Assembly (NCBI RefSeq): GCF_024721115.1
Contig: NZ_JAMDHK010000001.1
Span: 370,762 to 434,761 of the forward strand
DNA: 64,000 bases
Reading direction: 5' to 3'
Source: Salipiger pentaromativorans
Lineage (GTDB): Bacteria > Pseudomonadota > Alphaproteobacteria > Rhodobacterales > Rhodobacteraceae
Shown here: positions 9,919-17,242 of the stretch, piece after piece
Layout of the letters: each line of letters begins with the position of its first letter
Numbering within the stretch: the stretch's first letter is position 1
Made by a program: the position numbers and the translations under genes
The notes under the pieces: model-generated
What the model was told of the DNA's origin: nothing
Seen by the model: only the letters and a program-made list of their open reading frames with translations
Database searches by the model: none

Positions 9919-10290
9919 TCAAGCCACGTCGGACAGAACCCGGGCCAGCTCGAACAGCCGGCGGCGCTGATTTTCCGGAATGGCGTAATAGGACCGCACG
10001 AGATCGAGCGCTTCCTTGTCGCCGAGGATGTCGGCGGGCATCGCGGCGGGCGCCTCGGCGGCGTCCTGTTCGGTGTCGAGCCCTTCGAAGAAGAAGCTCA
10101 CCGGCACATCGAGCGCATCGGCGATATCCCAGAGGCGGGAGGCGCTGACGCGGTTGGCGCCGGTTTCGTATTTCTGGATTTGCTGGAACTTGATCCCGAC
10201 ATGTTCGGCAAGCTGTTGCTGAGTCATCCCCACCAGCCAGCGGCGGTGACGAATGCGTTTGCCCACATGGACGTCCACGGGATGCGTCAT
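9919..10290 (-). CDS. XRE-family helix-turn-helix regulator
   Basis: 123 residues. N-terminal Cro/C1-type HTH (about residues 8-65): VGKRIRHRRWLVGMTQQQLAEH forms the first helices (positions 9-30), with recognition region IKFQQIQKYETGANRVSASRLW. A short acidic linker and a C-terminal helical tail (ENQRRRLFELARVL) follow. This is the small PraR/PhrR-like regulator conserved across Rhizobiales and Rhodobacterales, linked there to quorum sensing, attachment or stress. The gene is preceded by AAGGAAC at the start codon. It faces away from a quinone oxidoreductase gene, and the intervening region carries CtrA-like sites. Confidence 0.85.
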   Translation of the reverse strand: MTHPVDVHVGKRIRHRRWLVGMTQQQLAEHVGIKFQQIQKYETGANRVSASRLWDIADALDVPVSFFFEGLDTEQDAAEAPAAMPADILGDKEALDLVRSYYAIPENQRRRLFELARVLSDVA

Positions 10291-10460
10291 CGGATGTTCC
10301 TTCTACCACACCCCTCTCTCTCGGGGGCGACTATTTCCAAAAGCGCGATAACCGCGCCACTTCTCCGAACGCGCGACCCACACGATCGGGAACCAGTTCC
10401 CGGCTGACCGGGACGCTACATCGGGTTGCCGCAAAAAATCAAGCAATTTGCGCCCCTAGC

Positions 10461-10517
10461 GTTAAACGCGGTTAATTCCATGCACTCGATGGTTGCAAAG
10501 GTTAACAAATCGTTAAC
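10461..10517. promoter_or_regulatory. CtrA-type binding sites between XRE gene and quinone oxidoreductase
   Basis: TTAA (10502-10505), seven bases, TTAA (10513-10516) followed by C gives an exact TTAA-N7-TTAAC match to the CtrA consensus. A second pair, TTAA at 10462-10465 and 10472-10475, has a 6-bp spacer and may be a degenerate site. The stretch is AT-rich against the GC-rich background and lies in the 304-bp divergent intergenic region, so it could control either gene. Confidence 0.6.
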
Positions 10518-10594
10518 AAAACTCAGCACCAAGGGGTCATTTGACAAAGCTGCGGAAACACAGGCAGGGTCGCCCGGAACAGCCGAGGACCCCG

Positions 10595-11560
10595 ATGCGC
10601 GCGCTACATCTCACGTCACATGAGTCGCCCCCCACGCTGACCGACCTGCCCGAACCGGTTCCCGGCCCGGGACAGATCGGGCTCCGGATCGGGGCCTGCG
10701 GCCTGAATTTCGCCGATCTGCTGATGATCGAGGGGCGCTATCAGGACACCCCCGCCCTGCCCTTCACGCTGGGTCTTGAGGTGGCCGGAACGGTCGAGAC
10801 TCTGGGGGCCGGCGTGACCGGTCTGGCCCCCGGCGACCGCGTCGCGGTCTATGGCGGCCGCGACGGGCTGGCGGAGTTCGGCGTGTTCGACGCCGACCGC
10901 GCCGTCAAGATGCCCGACACGATGCCCCCCGAGGACGCCGCCGCGTTCCAGATCGCCTATGGCACCAGCCATCTGGCGCTCGACCACCGGGCGCGGCTGC
11001 TCCCCGGCGAGACGCTGCTGGTGCTGGGCGCCGCCGGCGGCGTGGGGCTGACCGCCGTGGAGATCGGCAAACTCATGGGCGCGCGGGTGATCGCCTGCGC
11101 CCGAGGCGCCGACAAGCTCGAGATCGCACGTCAGGCCGGGGCGGATCATCTGATCGACGCCAAGACCGACGACATCCGCGAGACGGTGAAGGCGCTGGGA
11201 GGCGCGGATGTGGTCTATGATCCGGTGGGCGGCGCGCAATTCGCCGCCGCCTTTCGCGCCTGCCGCCCCGAGGCACGGCTGCTGACCATCGGCTTCGCCA
11301 GCGGCGAGGTGCCGCAGATCAAGGCCAACCACCTGCTGGTCAAGAACCTCACCGTGATGGGGCTCTATTGGGGCGGCTACCTGACCTTCCGCCCCGAGGT
11401 GCTGACCCGCTCCATGGCGCAGCTTTTCGCCTGGTACGCCGAGGGCCGCATCCGCCCGCATATCAGCCACGTCCTGCCGCTGGCGCGCGCGACCGAGGGG
11501 CTGGAGCTGCTGCGCAGCCGCAAATCCACCGGCAAGGTGGTGATCCGCATTCCCGAATAA
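10595..11560 (+). CDS. NADPH:quinone oxidoreductase, zinc-free MDR family
   Basis: 321 residues from the ATG at 10595. Medium-chain dehydrogenase/reductase fold without the structural zinc Cys cluster. It has a GroES-like N-terminal half with GLNFADLLMIEGRYQ and PGDRVAVYGG, then a Rossmann half with LVLGAAGGVGLTAVEIGKLMGARVIACA. The C-terminal RSRKSTGKVVIRIPE end is usual for NADPH:quinone reductase (Qor) and related acryloyl/crotonyl reductases. The cofactor is probably NADPH, since the motif is AAGGVG rather than the GxGxxG of NAD-specific dehydrogenases, but the substrate is not certain. It ends 22 bp from the convergent LysR gene. Confidence 0.88.
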   Translation: MRALHLTSHESPPTLTDLPEPVPGPGQIGLRIGACGLNFADLLMIEGRYQDTPALPFTLGLEVAGTVETLGAGVTGLAPGDRVAVYGGRDGLAEFGVFDADRAVKMPDTMPPEDAAAFQIAYGTSHLALDHRARLLPGETLLVLGAAGGVGLTAVEIGKLMGARVIACARGADKLEIARQAGADHLIDAKTDDIRETVKALGGADVVYDPVGGAQFAAAFRACRPEARLLTIGFASGEVPQIKANHLLVKNLTVMGLYWGGYLTFRPEVLTRSMAQLFAWYAEGRIRPHISHVLPLARATEGLELLRSRKSTGKVVIRIPE

Positions 11561-11582
11561 CCCCGCCCGGCGGCGGGCCCCG

Positions 11583-12455
11583 CTATTCCGCCGCCATGTC
11601 GCTGCGCCGGCGCAGGGCGCAGAATTCGCTGCGCAGGGACTCGAGCAGCGGCTCGACGATCTGCGGGCGGGCGCCCGAGGCGTAAAGACAGATCTTCTGC
11701 ATCCCCAGATCGGGCAGCACGCCGCCGGGGATCAGCTCGAAATGCGCCGGCGCGTGGCCTTCCAGCACCGGGGTCACCGCCAGATCGGCCGAGACCGACA
11801 CTTCGATGGTCCGGTCGCTTTCGGAATCCACCGCCAGTTCCCATTCTAACCCCTCATGCTCCATCATCGCGATGGCGACCGGGCGGAAGCCGCAGCGCCG
11901 CGAAAAGGCGATGCGCAACGGCCGCGCCTTCCACGCGGTGCCGCCCAGCGCCCCGTACCAGCGTAGCGGCACATCGAGCAGCGTCTCGCCGTTTTCGCCC
12001 GGCTCCGCCTCGGTGGTGAGGATCACATCCACCGCACCGCGCGCGAACAGATCCTTCAGCTCGGCGGTATAGGAGCTGAGCAGTTGCAGCCGCACGCGCG
12101 GGAAATCGCGCTGCATCCGCTTCATGACCCGCGGAATCACCGGATAGACCACGTCATGCGGCACCCCCAGCACGATCTCGCCCTCCCAGTCCTGAAGCGT
12201 CAGCCGCGCATAGATCTCGTCGTTCAGTTCCACCATCTTGCGGGCGTATTTCAGCAGTTGCTCTCCCGCCGGCGTCAGGCTGACCCCGCGCCCGCTCCGG
12301 TCGAGCAGCGCAAGGCCCAGCGTCTCCTCCAGCCGCTTGAGCTGCATCGAGACCGCCGATTGCGTCAGGTTCAGAAATCCCGCCGCGCGGGTGACCCCGC
12401 CGGCATCGGCCACTGCGAGGAACGACCGCAGCGTGGTGATGTCGAGATTGCGCAT
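11583..12455 (-). CDS. LysR-family transcriptional regulator
   Basis: 290 residues. N-terminal winged HTH: TLRSFLAVADAGGVTRAAGFLN with QSAVSMQLKRLEETLG and LLDRSGRGVSLTPAGEQLL, the standard LysR DNA-binding helices and wing. The rest is a periplasmic-binding-protein-like effector domain (about 90-290). A Cys-containing FSRRCGFRPVAIAMME segment and VSADLAVTPVLEGH loop are present but give no ligand identity. The gene is divergent from a DUF1127 protein, a common arrangement in which a LysR protein controls its neighbour. Its Shine-Dalgarno (GAGGTG) lies inside a palindrome listed separately. Confidence 0.92.
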   Translation of the reverse strand: MRNLDITTLRSFLAVADAGGVTRAAGFLNLTQSAVSMQLKRLEETLGLALLDRSGRGVSLTPAGEQLLKYARKMVELNDEIYARLTLQDWEGEIVLGVPHDVVYPVIPRVMKRMQRDFPRVRLQLLSSYTAELKDLFARGAVDVILTTEAEPGENGETLLDVPLRWYGALGGTAWKARPLRIAFSRRCGFRPVAIAMMEHEGLEWELAVDSESDRTIEVSVSADLAVTPVLEGHAPAHFELIPGGVLPDLGMQKICLYASGARPQIVEPLLESLRSEFCALRRRSDMAAE

Positions 12456-12457
12456 TG

Positions 12458-12472
12458 ATCACACCTCGTGAT
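12458..12472. promoter_or_regulatory. Operator-like palindrome ATCAC-N5-GTGAT over the LysR gene's ribosome site
   Basis: Perfect 5-bp arms ATCAC (12458-12462) and GTGAT (12468-12472) with a 5-bp spacer, two bases upstream of the LysR start codon. The Shine-Dalgarno of that gene lies within the palindrome. It could be an autoregulatory site; LysR boxes normally have T-N11-A symmetry, which this has (ATCAC/GTGAT span 15 bp). Confidence 0.4.
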
Positions 12473-12579
12473 GACAAACTTCAAGAACATTCGTTTTACA
12501 GATGACGTGCCGGCAAGCATATACATCACGCAAGACGATGAAAGACAAATTCACATCACATTTCGTGAAGGAGATCATC

Positions 12580-12792
12580 ATGATCCGTGACACCGCCCTG
12601 CCCTGCCCCGCCCGCCGCGCCCGCCGCCCGCTGCTGACGCGCATTCTGACCTGGCAGGCGCTCTACCGCCAGCGCCGCCGCCTGGCCGATCTCGACGCCG
12701 CCGCGTTGCGCGATCTGGGGATCTCGCGGCACGATGCTGAGTACGAGGCACAGCGCCCGTTCTGGGACGCGCCCGAGAGCTGGCGCCGCTGA
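12580..12792 (+). CDS. DUF1127-domain small basic protein
   Basis: 70 residues, rich in Arg. The ATG at 12580 follows AAGGAG at proper spacing; a longer in-frame ATG at 12538 lacks such a site. The C-terminal part LYRQRRRLADLDAAALRDLGISRHDAEYEAQRPFW (positions 26-60) is the DUF1127 (YjiS-like) motif: an Arg-rich helix followed by L..LD...L.D.GI....A..EA..PFW. Small DUF1127 proteins in alphaproteobacteria are implicated in RNA binding and phosphate/stress responses. Divergently transcribed from the LysR gene (124-bp gap), which may regulate it. Confidence 0.87.
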   Translation: MIRDTALPCPARRARRPLLTRILTWQALYRQRRRLADLDAAALRDLGISRHDAEYEAQRPFWDAPESWRR

Positions 12793-12794
12793 GG

Positions 12795-12847
12795 ACAGCG
12801 CTCTTCCGCGAATGGTGCGAAAACACTGCGTTTCGCGGGAGAGCTGT
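12795..12847 (+). terminator. Large stem-loop after the DUF1127 gene
   Basis: Imperfect long arms, ACAGCGCTCTTCCGCGAA (12795-12812) against the segment 12832-12847, enclose a ~19-nt loop, starting three bases after the stop codon. No clear T run follows, so it may be a weak terminator, an RNA stabiliser, or a leader structure for the BI-1 gene downstream. Confidence 0.4.
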
Positions 12848-12927
12848 CTTGAAATAGGCCACCGCTCTGCCAATATCGAAAGCGAAAACCGTATTTTCCC
12901 ACTTCGGGATATAGCTTGGAGGTATAG

Positions 12928-13665
12928 ATGGCAGACTACAGAACAATCCGGACCGCCACCGGAACCAGCGCGGCCCAGATTGACGAAGGGCTTCGCACCC
13001 ATATGAACAAGGTCTACGGGACCATGTCCATCGGGATGCTGATCACCTTCGCAGTGGCCTGGGCCATCGGCACCAGCCCGAGCCTGCTCGGCGTCTTCCG
13101 CGATCCGGTGACCCTCAGCCCGAACATTCTGGGCTGGATCGTCATGTTCGCCCCGCTGATCATGGTGTTCGCCTTCGGCGCCGCCATCAACCGCCTGTCC
13201 GCCGCCGGCGCGCAGACCTTCTTCTACGCCTTCGCGGCGGTGATGGGCCTGTCGCTGAGCTGGATCTTCGTGGCCTTCACCGGCTTCTCGATCGCCCAGG
13301 TCTTCCTGGTGACCTCGATCGCCTTCGCCGGCCTGTCGCTCTGGGGCTACACCACGAAAAAGGACATCTCGGGCTGGGGCTCGTTCCTGATCATGGGTGT
13401 GATCGGCATTCTCGTGGCCTCGATCATCAATATCTTCCTGGGCTCGCCCGCGATCATGTTCGCGATCTCGGTCCTGGGTGTGCTGATCTTCGCGGGTCTC
13501 ACCGCCTATGACACGCAGAACATCAAGAACACCTATCTTCAGCACGCCGCGCATGGCGACAGCGAGTGGATGGGCAAGGCCGCCATCATGGGCGCGCTGA
13601 ACCTCTACCTCGACTTCATCAACATGTTCATGTTCCTGCTGCAACTTCTCGGGAACCGCGAATAA
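12928..13665 (+). CDS. Bax inhibitor-1 (BI-1)/YccA-family membrane protein
   Basis: 245 residues, strongly hydrophobic, with seven predicted membrane segments starting at about residues 33, 62, 85, 112, 140, 165 and 220. Family features include the charged N terminus (MADYRTIRTATGTSAAQIDE), MNKVYGTMSIGMLITFAVAW at 29-48, and the C-terminal AYDTQNIK and NLYLDFINMFMFLLQLLG segment, where conserved Asp residues sit in BI-1 proteins. Members form pH-sensitive cation (Ca2+) leak channels or modulate membrane proteolysis by FtsH-type systems. SD GGAGGT stands six bases upstream of the ATG. A strong terminator follows, so it is probably monocistronic. Confidence 0.93.
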   Translation: MADYRTIRTATGTSAAQIDEGLRTHMNKVYGTMSIGMLITFAVAWAIGTSPSLLGVFRDPVTLSPNILGWIVMFAPLIMVFAFGAAINRLSAAGAQTFFYAFAAVMGLSLSWIFVAFTGFSIAQVFLVTSIAFAGLSLWGYTTKKDISGWGSFLIMGVIGILVASIINIFLGSPAIMFAISVLGVLIFAGLTAYDTQNIKNTYLQHAAHGDSEWMGKAAIMGALNLYLDFINMFMFLLQLLGNRE

Positions 13666-13697
13666 TCCGCTTCGGCCGCAGGCCACGGAACCAGACA

Positions 13698-13728
13698 AAG
13701 GCCCCGCCCGGTGCGGGGCCTTTTTTCT
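13698..13728 (+). terminator. Rho-independent terminator after BI-1 gene
   Basis: Arms GGCCCCGC (13700-13707) and GCGGGGCC (13713-13720) flank a 5-nt loop and are followed directly by TTTTTT. The strongest-looking intrinsic terminator on the plus strand in this window. Confidence 0.9.
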
Positions 13729-13830
13729 TGGAGAGACGGGCGGCGCGTGCGCTCCACCGAAGGACCGTTCCATAAGAGCCGTGCATGCAAGCACGGAAAA
13801 ATTGCTCGTCCTTGGCCCCATGTCCCGAAG

Positions 13831-14024
13831 AGCCATGCCATCGCCGGCCGGTGGGATGGCGACGCGACTGCGCGCGCCCCGCGATTTATCCCGGCCAAAT
13901 CCGCAGGACCTCGCAACGAGGATCTGACCTCTCAAGATCGCCTGCCCGCCGGGACGGGCCGCCGATGGCGCGTCGCCCCGTCGCCCCGTCCGGACGGTTT
14001 CGTAGGGTGGGCAATCTGCCCACC
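13831..14024. repeat. Composite palindromic element 2 (partial copy, one REP-like end)
   Basis: Similar by eye over about 190 bp to 6305-6505. Shared blocks include GCCATCGCCGGCC, TATCCCGGCCAAATCCG, CCTCGCAACGA and CCCGCCGGGACGGGCC. The REP-like end at 14001-14024 is identical over 24 bases to 6482-6505. The matching left end seen in copy 1 is absent here. It lies in the convergent gap between the BI-1 gene and pabC, 26 bp from the pabC stop. The inner inverted repeat is retained but imperfect. Nothing coding is seen in 13729-14050. Confidence 0.85.
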
Positions 14025-14050
14025 TTCCCAAAGCCCTTACAACACGCCCC

Positions 14051-14695
14051 TCAGGCCAGCACCGCCGGGATCAGCCCGCGCAGGGAATTTCCGACCCAGA
14101 GCCGCTCGGCCCGGTCCAGATCGGCCCGCGTCAGCACCGCCTCCCGGAACTCCCCCGTCAGCAGCAGGCTCTCCCGCAGCACCCCGGGCAAGAGCCCGCA
14201 ATCCAGCGCCGGGGTCAGCCGCTCCCCGCCGATCTCCAGAAACACATTGGTGAAGGCCCCCTCGCAGAGCGCCCCCCGCGTGTTGAAGAAAAGCACATCG
14301 AAGATGCCCTCGGGCTTGCCGCGCAAGGTCCGGTCGTAGAGCGCGCGGCGGGTGGTCTTGAGCCGCAGGAAGGGATCCGCCGGATCGAGCCGCTGCGGCG
14401 ACAGGGCCACCGGCGCCGCCACCGGGGCAGAGCCCAGGTCGAAGGGCTGCCGGGTCAGTTCCACATCGCCCGCGCGGCCAACCGTCATGCGCAACCGCAG
14501 CGCTTCGCCGCCCTGCACCGACAACAGCCGCATCTGCACCGCCGCCGCGTCCCAGGCAAAGCCCAGCGCCGCGCAGGTGCGTTCCGCCCGCGCCAGATGC
14601 AGCGCCTCGCGGACGATGCCCGAGCCTGGCAGCCAGAGCATCGTCTCGATCACGCGGAGGGTGGGATCAGTCCGGTCACAAAGCGGGATTTCCAC
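14051..14695 (-). CDS. pabC: Aminotransferase class IV, probable aminodeoxychorismate lyase
   Basis: 214 residues. PLP-fold class IV protein expected to release pyruvate from 4-amino-4-deoxychorismate to give p-aminobenzoate for folate. The PLP-binding Lys is likely in LRLKTTRRALYD near residue 115; the region FNTRGALCEGAFTNVFLEIGGERLTPALDCGLLPGVLRE (135-173) matches the class IV signature with Glu and the L/PG cofactor loop. The start is a GTG (14695) that overlaps pabB by 46 bp; a second GTG at 14653, overlapping the pabB stop as GTGA, is a real alternative. Operon with pabB supports the role. It is shorter than typical BCAT-like members, as expected for PabC. Confidence 0.85.
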   Translation of the reverse strand: MEIPLCDRTDPTLRVIETMLWLPGSGIVREALHLARAERTCAALGFAWDAAAVQMRLLSVQGGEALRLRMTVGRAGDVELTRQPFDLGSAPVAAPVALSPQRLDPADPFLRLKTTRRALYDRTLRGKPEGIFDVLFFNTRGALCEGAFTNVFLEIGGERLTPALDCGLLPGVLRESLLLTGEFREAVLTRADLDRAERLWVGNSLRGLIPAVLA

Positions 14696-15801
14696 AGCGC
14701 CTCCTCATATTCCGCATCGCATTGGCTGTCATGCACGATGCCGCCGCCCACGCCCATCTCGGCGCGCCCGGGCCCGGTGAGTGTCAGCGTGCGGATCGCC
14801 ACGTTGAACGCCGCCCGCCCGTCCGGCGCCGCCCAGCCGATGGCACCGCAATAGGCGCCGCGTGTCCAGCCCTCGAGCCGGTGAATCGCCTGCATCGCGG
14901 CAATCTTCGGCGCGCCGGTGATCGACCCGCAGGGAAAGAGCGCCCGCATCAGCGCCGGCAGCGCCGCCTCGCCCTCAAGCCGCGCCTCTACCCGCGACAC
15001 CATCTGATGCACCGTCTCGTAGGTCTCCACCTTCAGCAGCTCCGGCACCCGTACCGAGCCCACCCGCGCGATCCGCGCGAGATCGTTGCGCATCAGATCC
15101 ACGATCATGATGTTCTCGGCGCGGTTCTTCTCGTCGCGCGCCAGCGTCTCGCGCAGCGCCGTGTCGGCCGCGCCCGTGGCGCCGCGCGGCGCCGTGCCCT
15201 TCATCGGCGCGACCGCGATTCCGCCCGCCGCATCCGCCTGAAAGAACAGCTCGGGCGAGCGCGACAGCACCTGCACCCCGCCCAGCGCCACGACCGCGCC
15301 ATAGCCCACCGGCTGAAAGCCCCGCATCCGGCCCCAGAGCCCCAGCTCCGTCCCCTCGAACGCGACCTCGACCGGCAAGGTCAGGTTGACCTGATAAAGA
15401 TCCCCCCGGGCGATCATCGCCTTGATCTCGTGAAACCGCCCGGCATAATCCGCCGGGCTCCAGAGCGGCGTGGCGCGGATCACCCGCGCCTGCGCCGCCT
15501 GCGCGGCGGCCTCGGCCAACACGCCCTCCGCCGCCTCGGGCCCGCGGAAGATCCCGAAGGCCAACAGCGGCGCCCCCGGCGCCAGCAGATCGCCCAGCAC
15601 CGGCTCAAGCGCATAGCCCAGCTCGTAGCAGGCCAGCCCGGCGATCCAGAACCCGGCGCGGCGCGCCGCCTCGAGCCGCTCCAGCGCGGCGCGCGCCTCG
15701 GCGCCGTCACGGGCGACGATCACCTCCTCGGGCCGCGCAAAGAGCGCCGGGCGCCCCGACGGGCCCGCCTCGACCAACACGCTTTGCCTGTCCGCTTCCA
15801 T
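14650..15801 (-). CDS. pabB: Aminodeoxychorismate synthase component I
   Basis: 383 residues. Chorismate-binding enzyme of the anthranilate synthase component I/PabB family; with a glutamine amidotransferase partner it makes 4-amino-4-deoxychorismate. Signature segments are present: YQVNLTLPVEV, SRSPELFFQ, PMKGTAPRG (Lys of the PIKGT-type PabB motif, here PMKGT), LMRNDLARIARVGSVRVPEL, and the C-terminal GSITGAPKIAAMQ and GAIGWAAPDGRAAFNVAIRT. The N-terminal tryptophan-binding region is short. It is followed without a gap by pabC. No pabA-like gene is next to it; the amidotransferase at 22142 is of a different subgroup. Confidence 0.92.
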   Translation of the reverse strand: MEADRQSVLVEAGPSGRPALFARPEEVIVARDGAEARAALERLEAARRAGFWIAGLACYELGYALEPVLGDLLAPGAPLLAFGIFRGPEAAEGVLAEAAAQAAQARVIRATPLWSPADYAGRFHEIKAMIARGDLYQVNLTLPVEVAFEGTELGLWGRMRGFQPVGYGAVVALGGVQVLSRSPELFFQADAAGGIAVAPMKGTAPRGATGAADTALRETLARDEKNRAENIMIVDLMRNDLARIARVGSVRVPELLKVETYETVHQMVSRVEARLEGEAALPALMRALFPCGSITGAPKIAAMQAIHRLEGWTRGAYCGAIGWAAPDGRAAFNVAIRTLTLTGPGRAEMGVGGGIVHDSQCDAEYEEALWKSRFVTGLIPPSA

Positions 15802-15862
15802 GCGCCCCTGCCTTGCTGACTGCGCGCCCTCTTACCAGCCGCAAGCGGCGTTGACGAGGCGG

Positions 15863-16312
15863 TTACACAAGCGCCTCGAGCGCCGCAAGCCGCGCCCGCA
15901 GCCTGTCGGCGGTGTCGCTCAGAACGCCCCGGTCCAGCGGCTCCGGCGCCGCGAAGGGCACCTCGTCAAGCGGGATATAGCGGCGCGAGGTGATGTCGCT
16001 CGCCTCCTGCATCGGCACCAGATGGGCGTGCACATGCGGCACGTCGTTGCCGGTCAGCACGAACCCCACCCGCGCCACGCGATATTCCGCCTTGAGCACC
16101 TTGGCGAGCCGCTGCCCCAGCCGGATCAGCCCGCCGGCAAGCGCCGGGGGAAGATCGTCGAAACAGGGGTAATGCGCGCGCGGCACGATCTGCAGATGCC
16201 CCGGCCGGATCGGCGCGCGGTCGGCGAAGACGATGAACCGGCGGTCTTCGAAGACCACATGCGCCGGGCTGCGCCCGCGGGCGATGTCGCAAAAGAGGCA
16301 GTCGGGGTGCAT
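15863..16312 (-). CDS. HIT-family nucleotide hydrolase
   Basis: 149 residues. Histidine-triad fold. The N-terminal zinc-type pair CLFCDIARG (Cys5 and Cys8) is present, then RPGHLQIVPRAHYPCFDDLP and the triad HVHAHLVPMQ, with catalytic His in the middle. A C-terminal helical tail (LSDTADRLRARLAALEALV) follows. The family hydrolyses or transfers nucleotides (AMP-NH2, Ap4A and similar); the exact substrate is not shown. The ATG at 16312 has AGGAGGAAT upstream. It is separate from rpmG, whose terminator lies between the two genes. Confidence 0.9.
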   Translation of the reverse strand: MHPDCLFCDIARGRSPAHVVFEDRRFIVFADRAPIRPGHLQIVPRAHYPCFDDLPPALAGGLIRLGQRLAKVLKAEYRVARVGFVLTGNDVPHVHAHLVPMQEASDITSRRYIPLDEVPFAAPEPLDRGVLSDTADRLRARLAALEALV

Positions 16313-16360
16313 CGGGATTCCTCCTGGTTCGGCCCGGCGCGCGCCCCGCCTGGAGCCCCA

Positions 16361-16398
16361 AAAGGAAAAGGCCGCGCAGGTGGGGTCCCGCGCGGCCT
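16361..16398 (-). terminator. Rho-independent terminator of rpmG
   Basis: Read on the minus strand, arms GGCCGCGC and GCGCGGCC enclose a 12-nt loop and are followed by TTTTCCTTTTGG. It lies 26 bp after the rpmG stop codon. Confidence 0.85.
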
Positions 16399-16423
16399 GT
16401 CACTGTCCCTGACGAGGTAAGGC

Positions 16424-16591
16424 TTACTTGATCTTGCCTTCCTTGTATTCGACGTGCTTCCGCGCAACCGGATCGTACTTACGCACGGTCATCTTTTCGG
16501 TCATCGTGCGGGCGTTCTTCTTGGTCACATAGAAATGGCCCGTGCCCGCGGACGAGTTCAGGCGGATTTTGATGGTGGTCGGCTTCGCCAT
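16424..16591 (-). CDS. rpmG: 50S ribosomal protein L33
   Basis: A 55-residue ORF read from the minus strand: [20 protein letters not shown] at the start, then [14 protein letters not shown], and [18 protein letters not shown] at the end. This is L33 of the cysteine-free type (the zinc-binding CxxC pairs of the C+ paralogue are absent; F/YV and KYDPV replace them), so Zn2+ is not needed. The start is preceded by AGGAGAAGAA. It lies between the HIT gene and rnpB and has its own terminator. Confidence 0.97.
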   Translation of the reverse strand: MAKPTTIKIRLNSSAGTGHFYVTKKNARTMTEKMTVRKYDPVARKHVEYKEGKIK

Positions 16592-16698
16592 TCTTCTTCT
16601 CCTGCAACGGGGCCGCTTTCCGCGTCCCGTGAAATCCTTGAAGCCCGCCTTTTACCCAAGCGCGCGCCCGAGTCAACCGGGCATCGTGCGGAAATATA

Positions 16699-17198
16699 CG
16701 CGTGGAGGGCCTGTAAGCCGGATTCTGTTCCCGGCAGGTCTCCCTGCCGATCGGCGACCATTCCTCTTGGCCCGCGATTGCCCGCGGGCTCGTGCTGCCA
16801 ACCCGGACCTCTCGGGCCGAAGCCGCCCTGCGGCGATATCCCCGAAGAGATCATGCCCCGCGCGAGGTCCCTATTTGGCATTGCTCCCGGTGGGGCTTGC
16901 CATGCGGGTCCGGTTGCCCGTCCCCCGGTGGGCTCTTACCCCACCGTTTCACCCTTGCCGTCGCAGTCTCCTTTGGCGCACCTCCGGTATTCCCTTTGGC
17001 GCACCTCCGGTACTCCCGTTGGCGCACCTTCGGTGCTCCCGTTGGCGCACCTTCGGTGCGACGGCGGTCTCTTCTCTGTGGCGCTTTCCGTCAGGTTGCC
17101 CTGCCCGGGCGTTACCCGGCACCGGCGCTTCGGCGAGTCCGGACTTTCCTCTCCCGGCGGGTTCCCCCGCCGACAGCGGCCGCCCGGCCCTCCACGCG
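16699..17198 (-). ncRNA. rnpB: RNase P RNA (class A), P12 region expanded
   Basis: Catalytic RNA of RNase P, which trims tRNA 5' ends. On the minus strand the 5' and 3' ends pair as P1 (CGCGUGGAGGGCC with its complement). Conserved blocks are in order: GAGGAAAGUCCGGACU, GGGUAACGCCCGGG, CAGAGAAGAGACCGCC, GGCAAGGGUGAAACGGUGGGGUAAGAGC (17-20 base parts read), CAAAUAGGGACC, and near the 3' end GAACAGAAUCCGGCUUACAGG. The predicted length of about 500 nt is longer than the roughly 400 nt common for this class because of a 23-bp tandem repeat (16973-17064) in the P12 position. End points are accurate to a few bases. Confidence 0.95.
16973..17064 (-). repeat. Four tandem 23-bp units inside rnpB (P12 arm)
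   Basis: Units start at 16973, 16996, 17019 and 17042, each beginning TTGGCGCACC on the plus strand. Unit 3 and 4 share TTGGCGCACCTTCGGTGC and differ only after it; units 1 and 2 carry CTCCGGTA variants. In the RNA each unit has complementary GGUGC and GCACC (or GGUAC/ACC) parts, so several small hairpins or register-shifted pairings are possible. Confidence 0.85.
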
Positions 17199-17242
17199 CG
17201 CCCGACATAGGCGCGGCATGTGGCGGCGTCAATGGCCGGCGC

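Noticed and set aside
13779-13796. Short hairpin CCGTGC/GCACGG as a terminator
   Set aside because: The run of A lies on the wrong side for the minus strand, and on the plus strand no T-run follows; a real terminator is already at 13698-13728.
16973-17064. CRISPR-like array of 23-bp units
   Set aside because: Units are directly adjacent with no unique spacers and lie inside rnpB; no cas genes.
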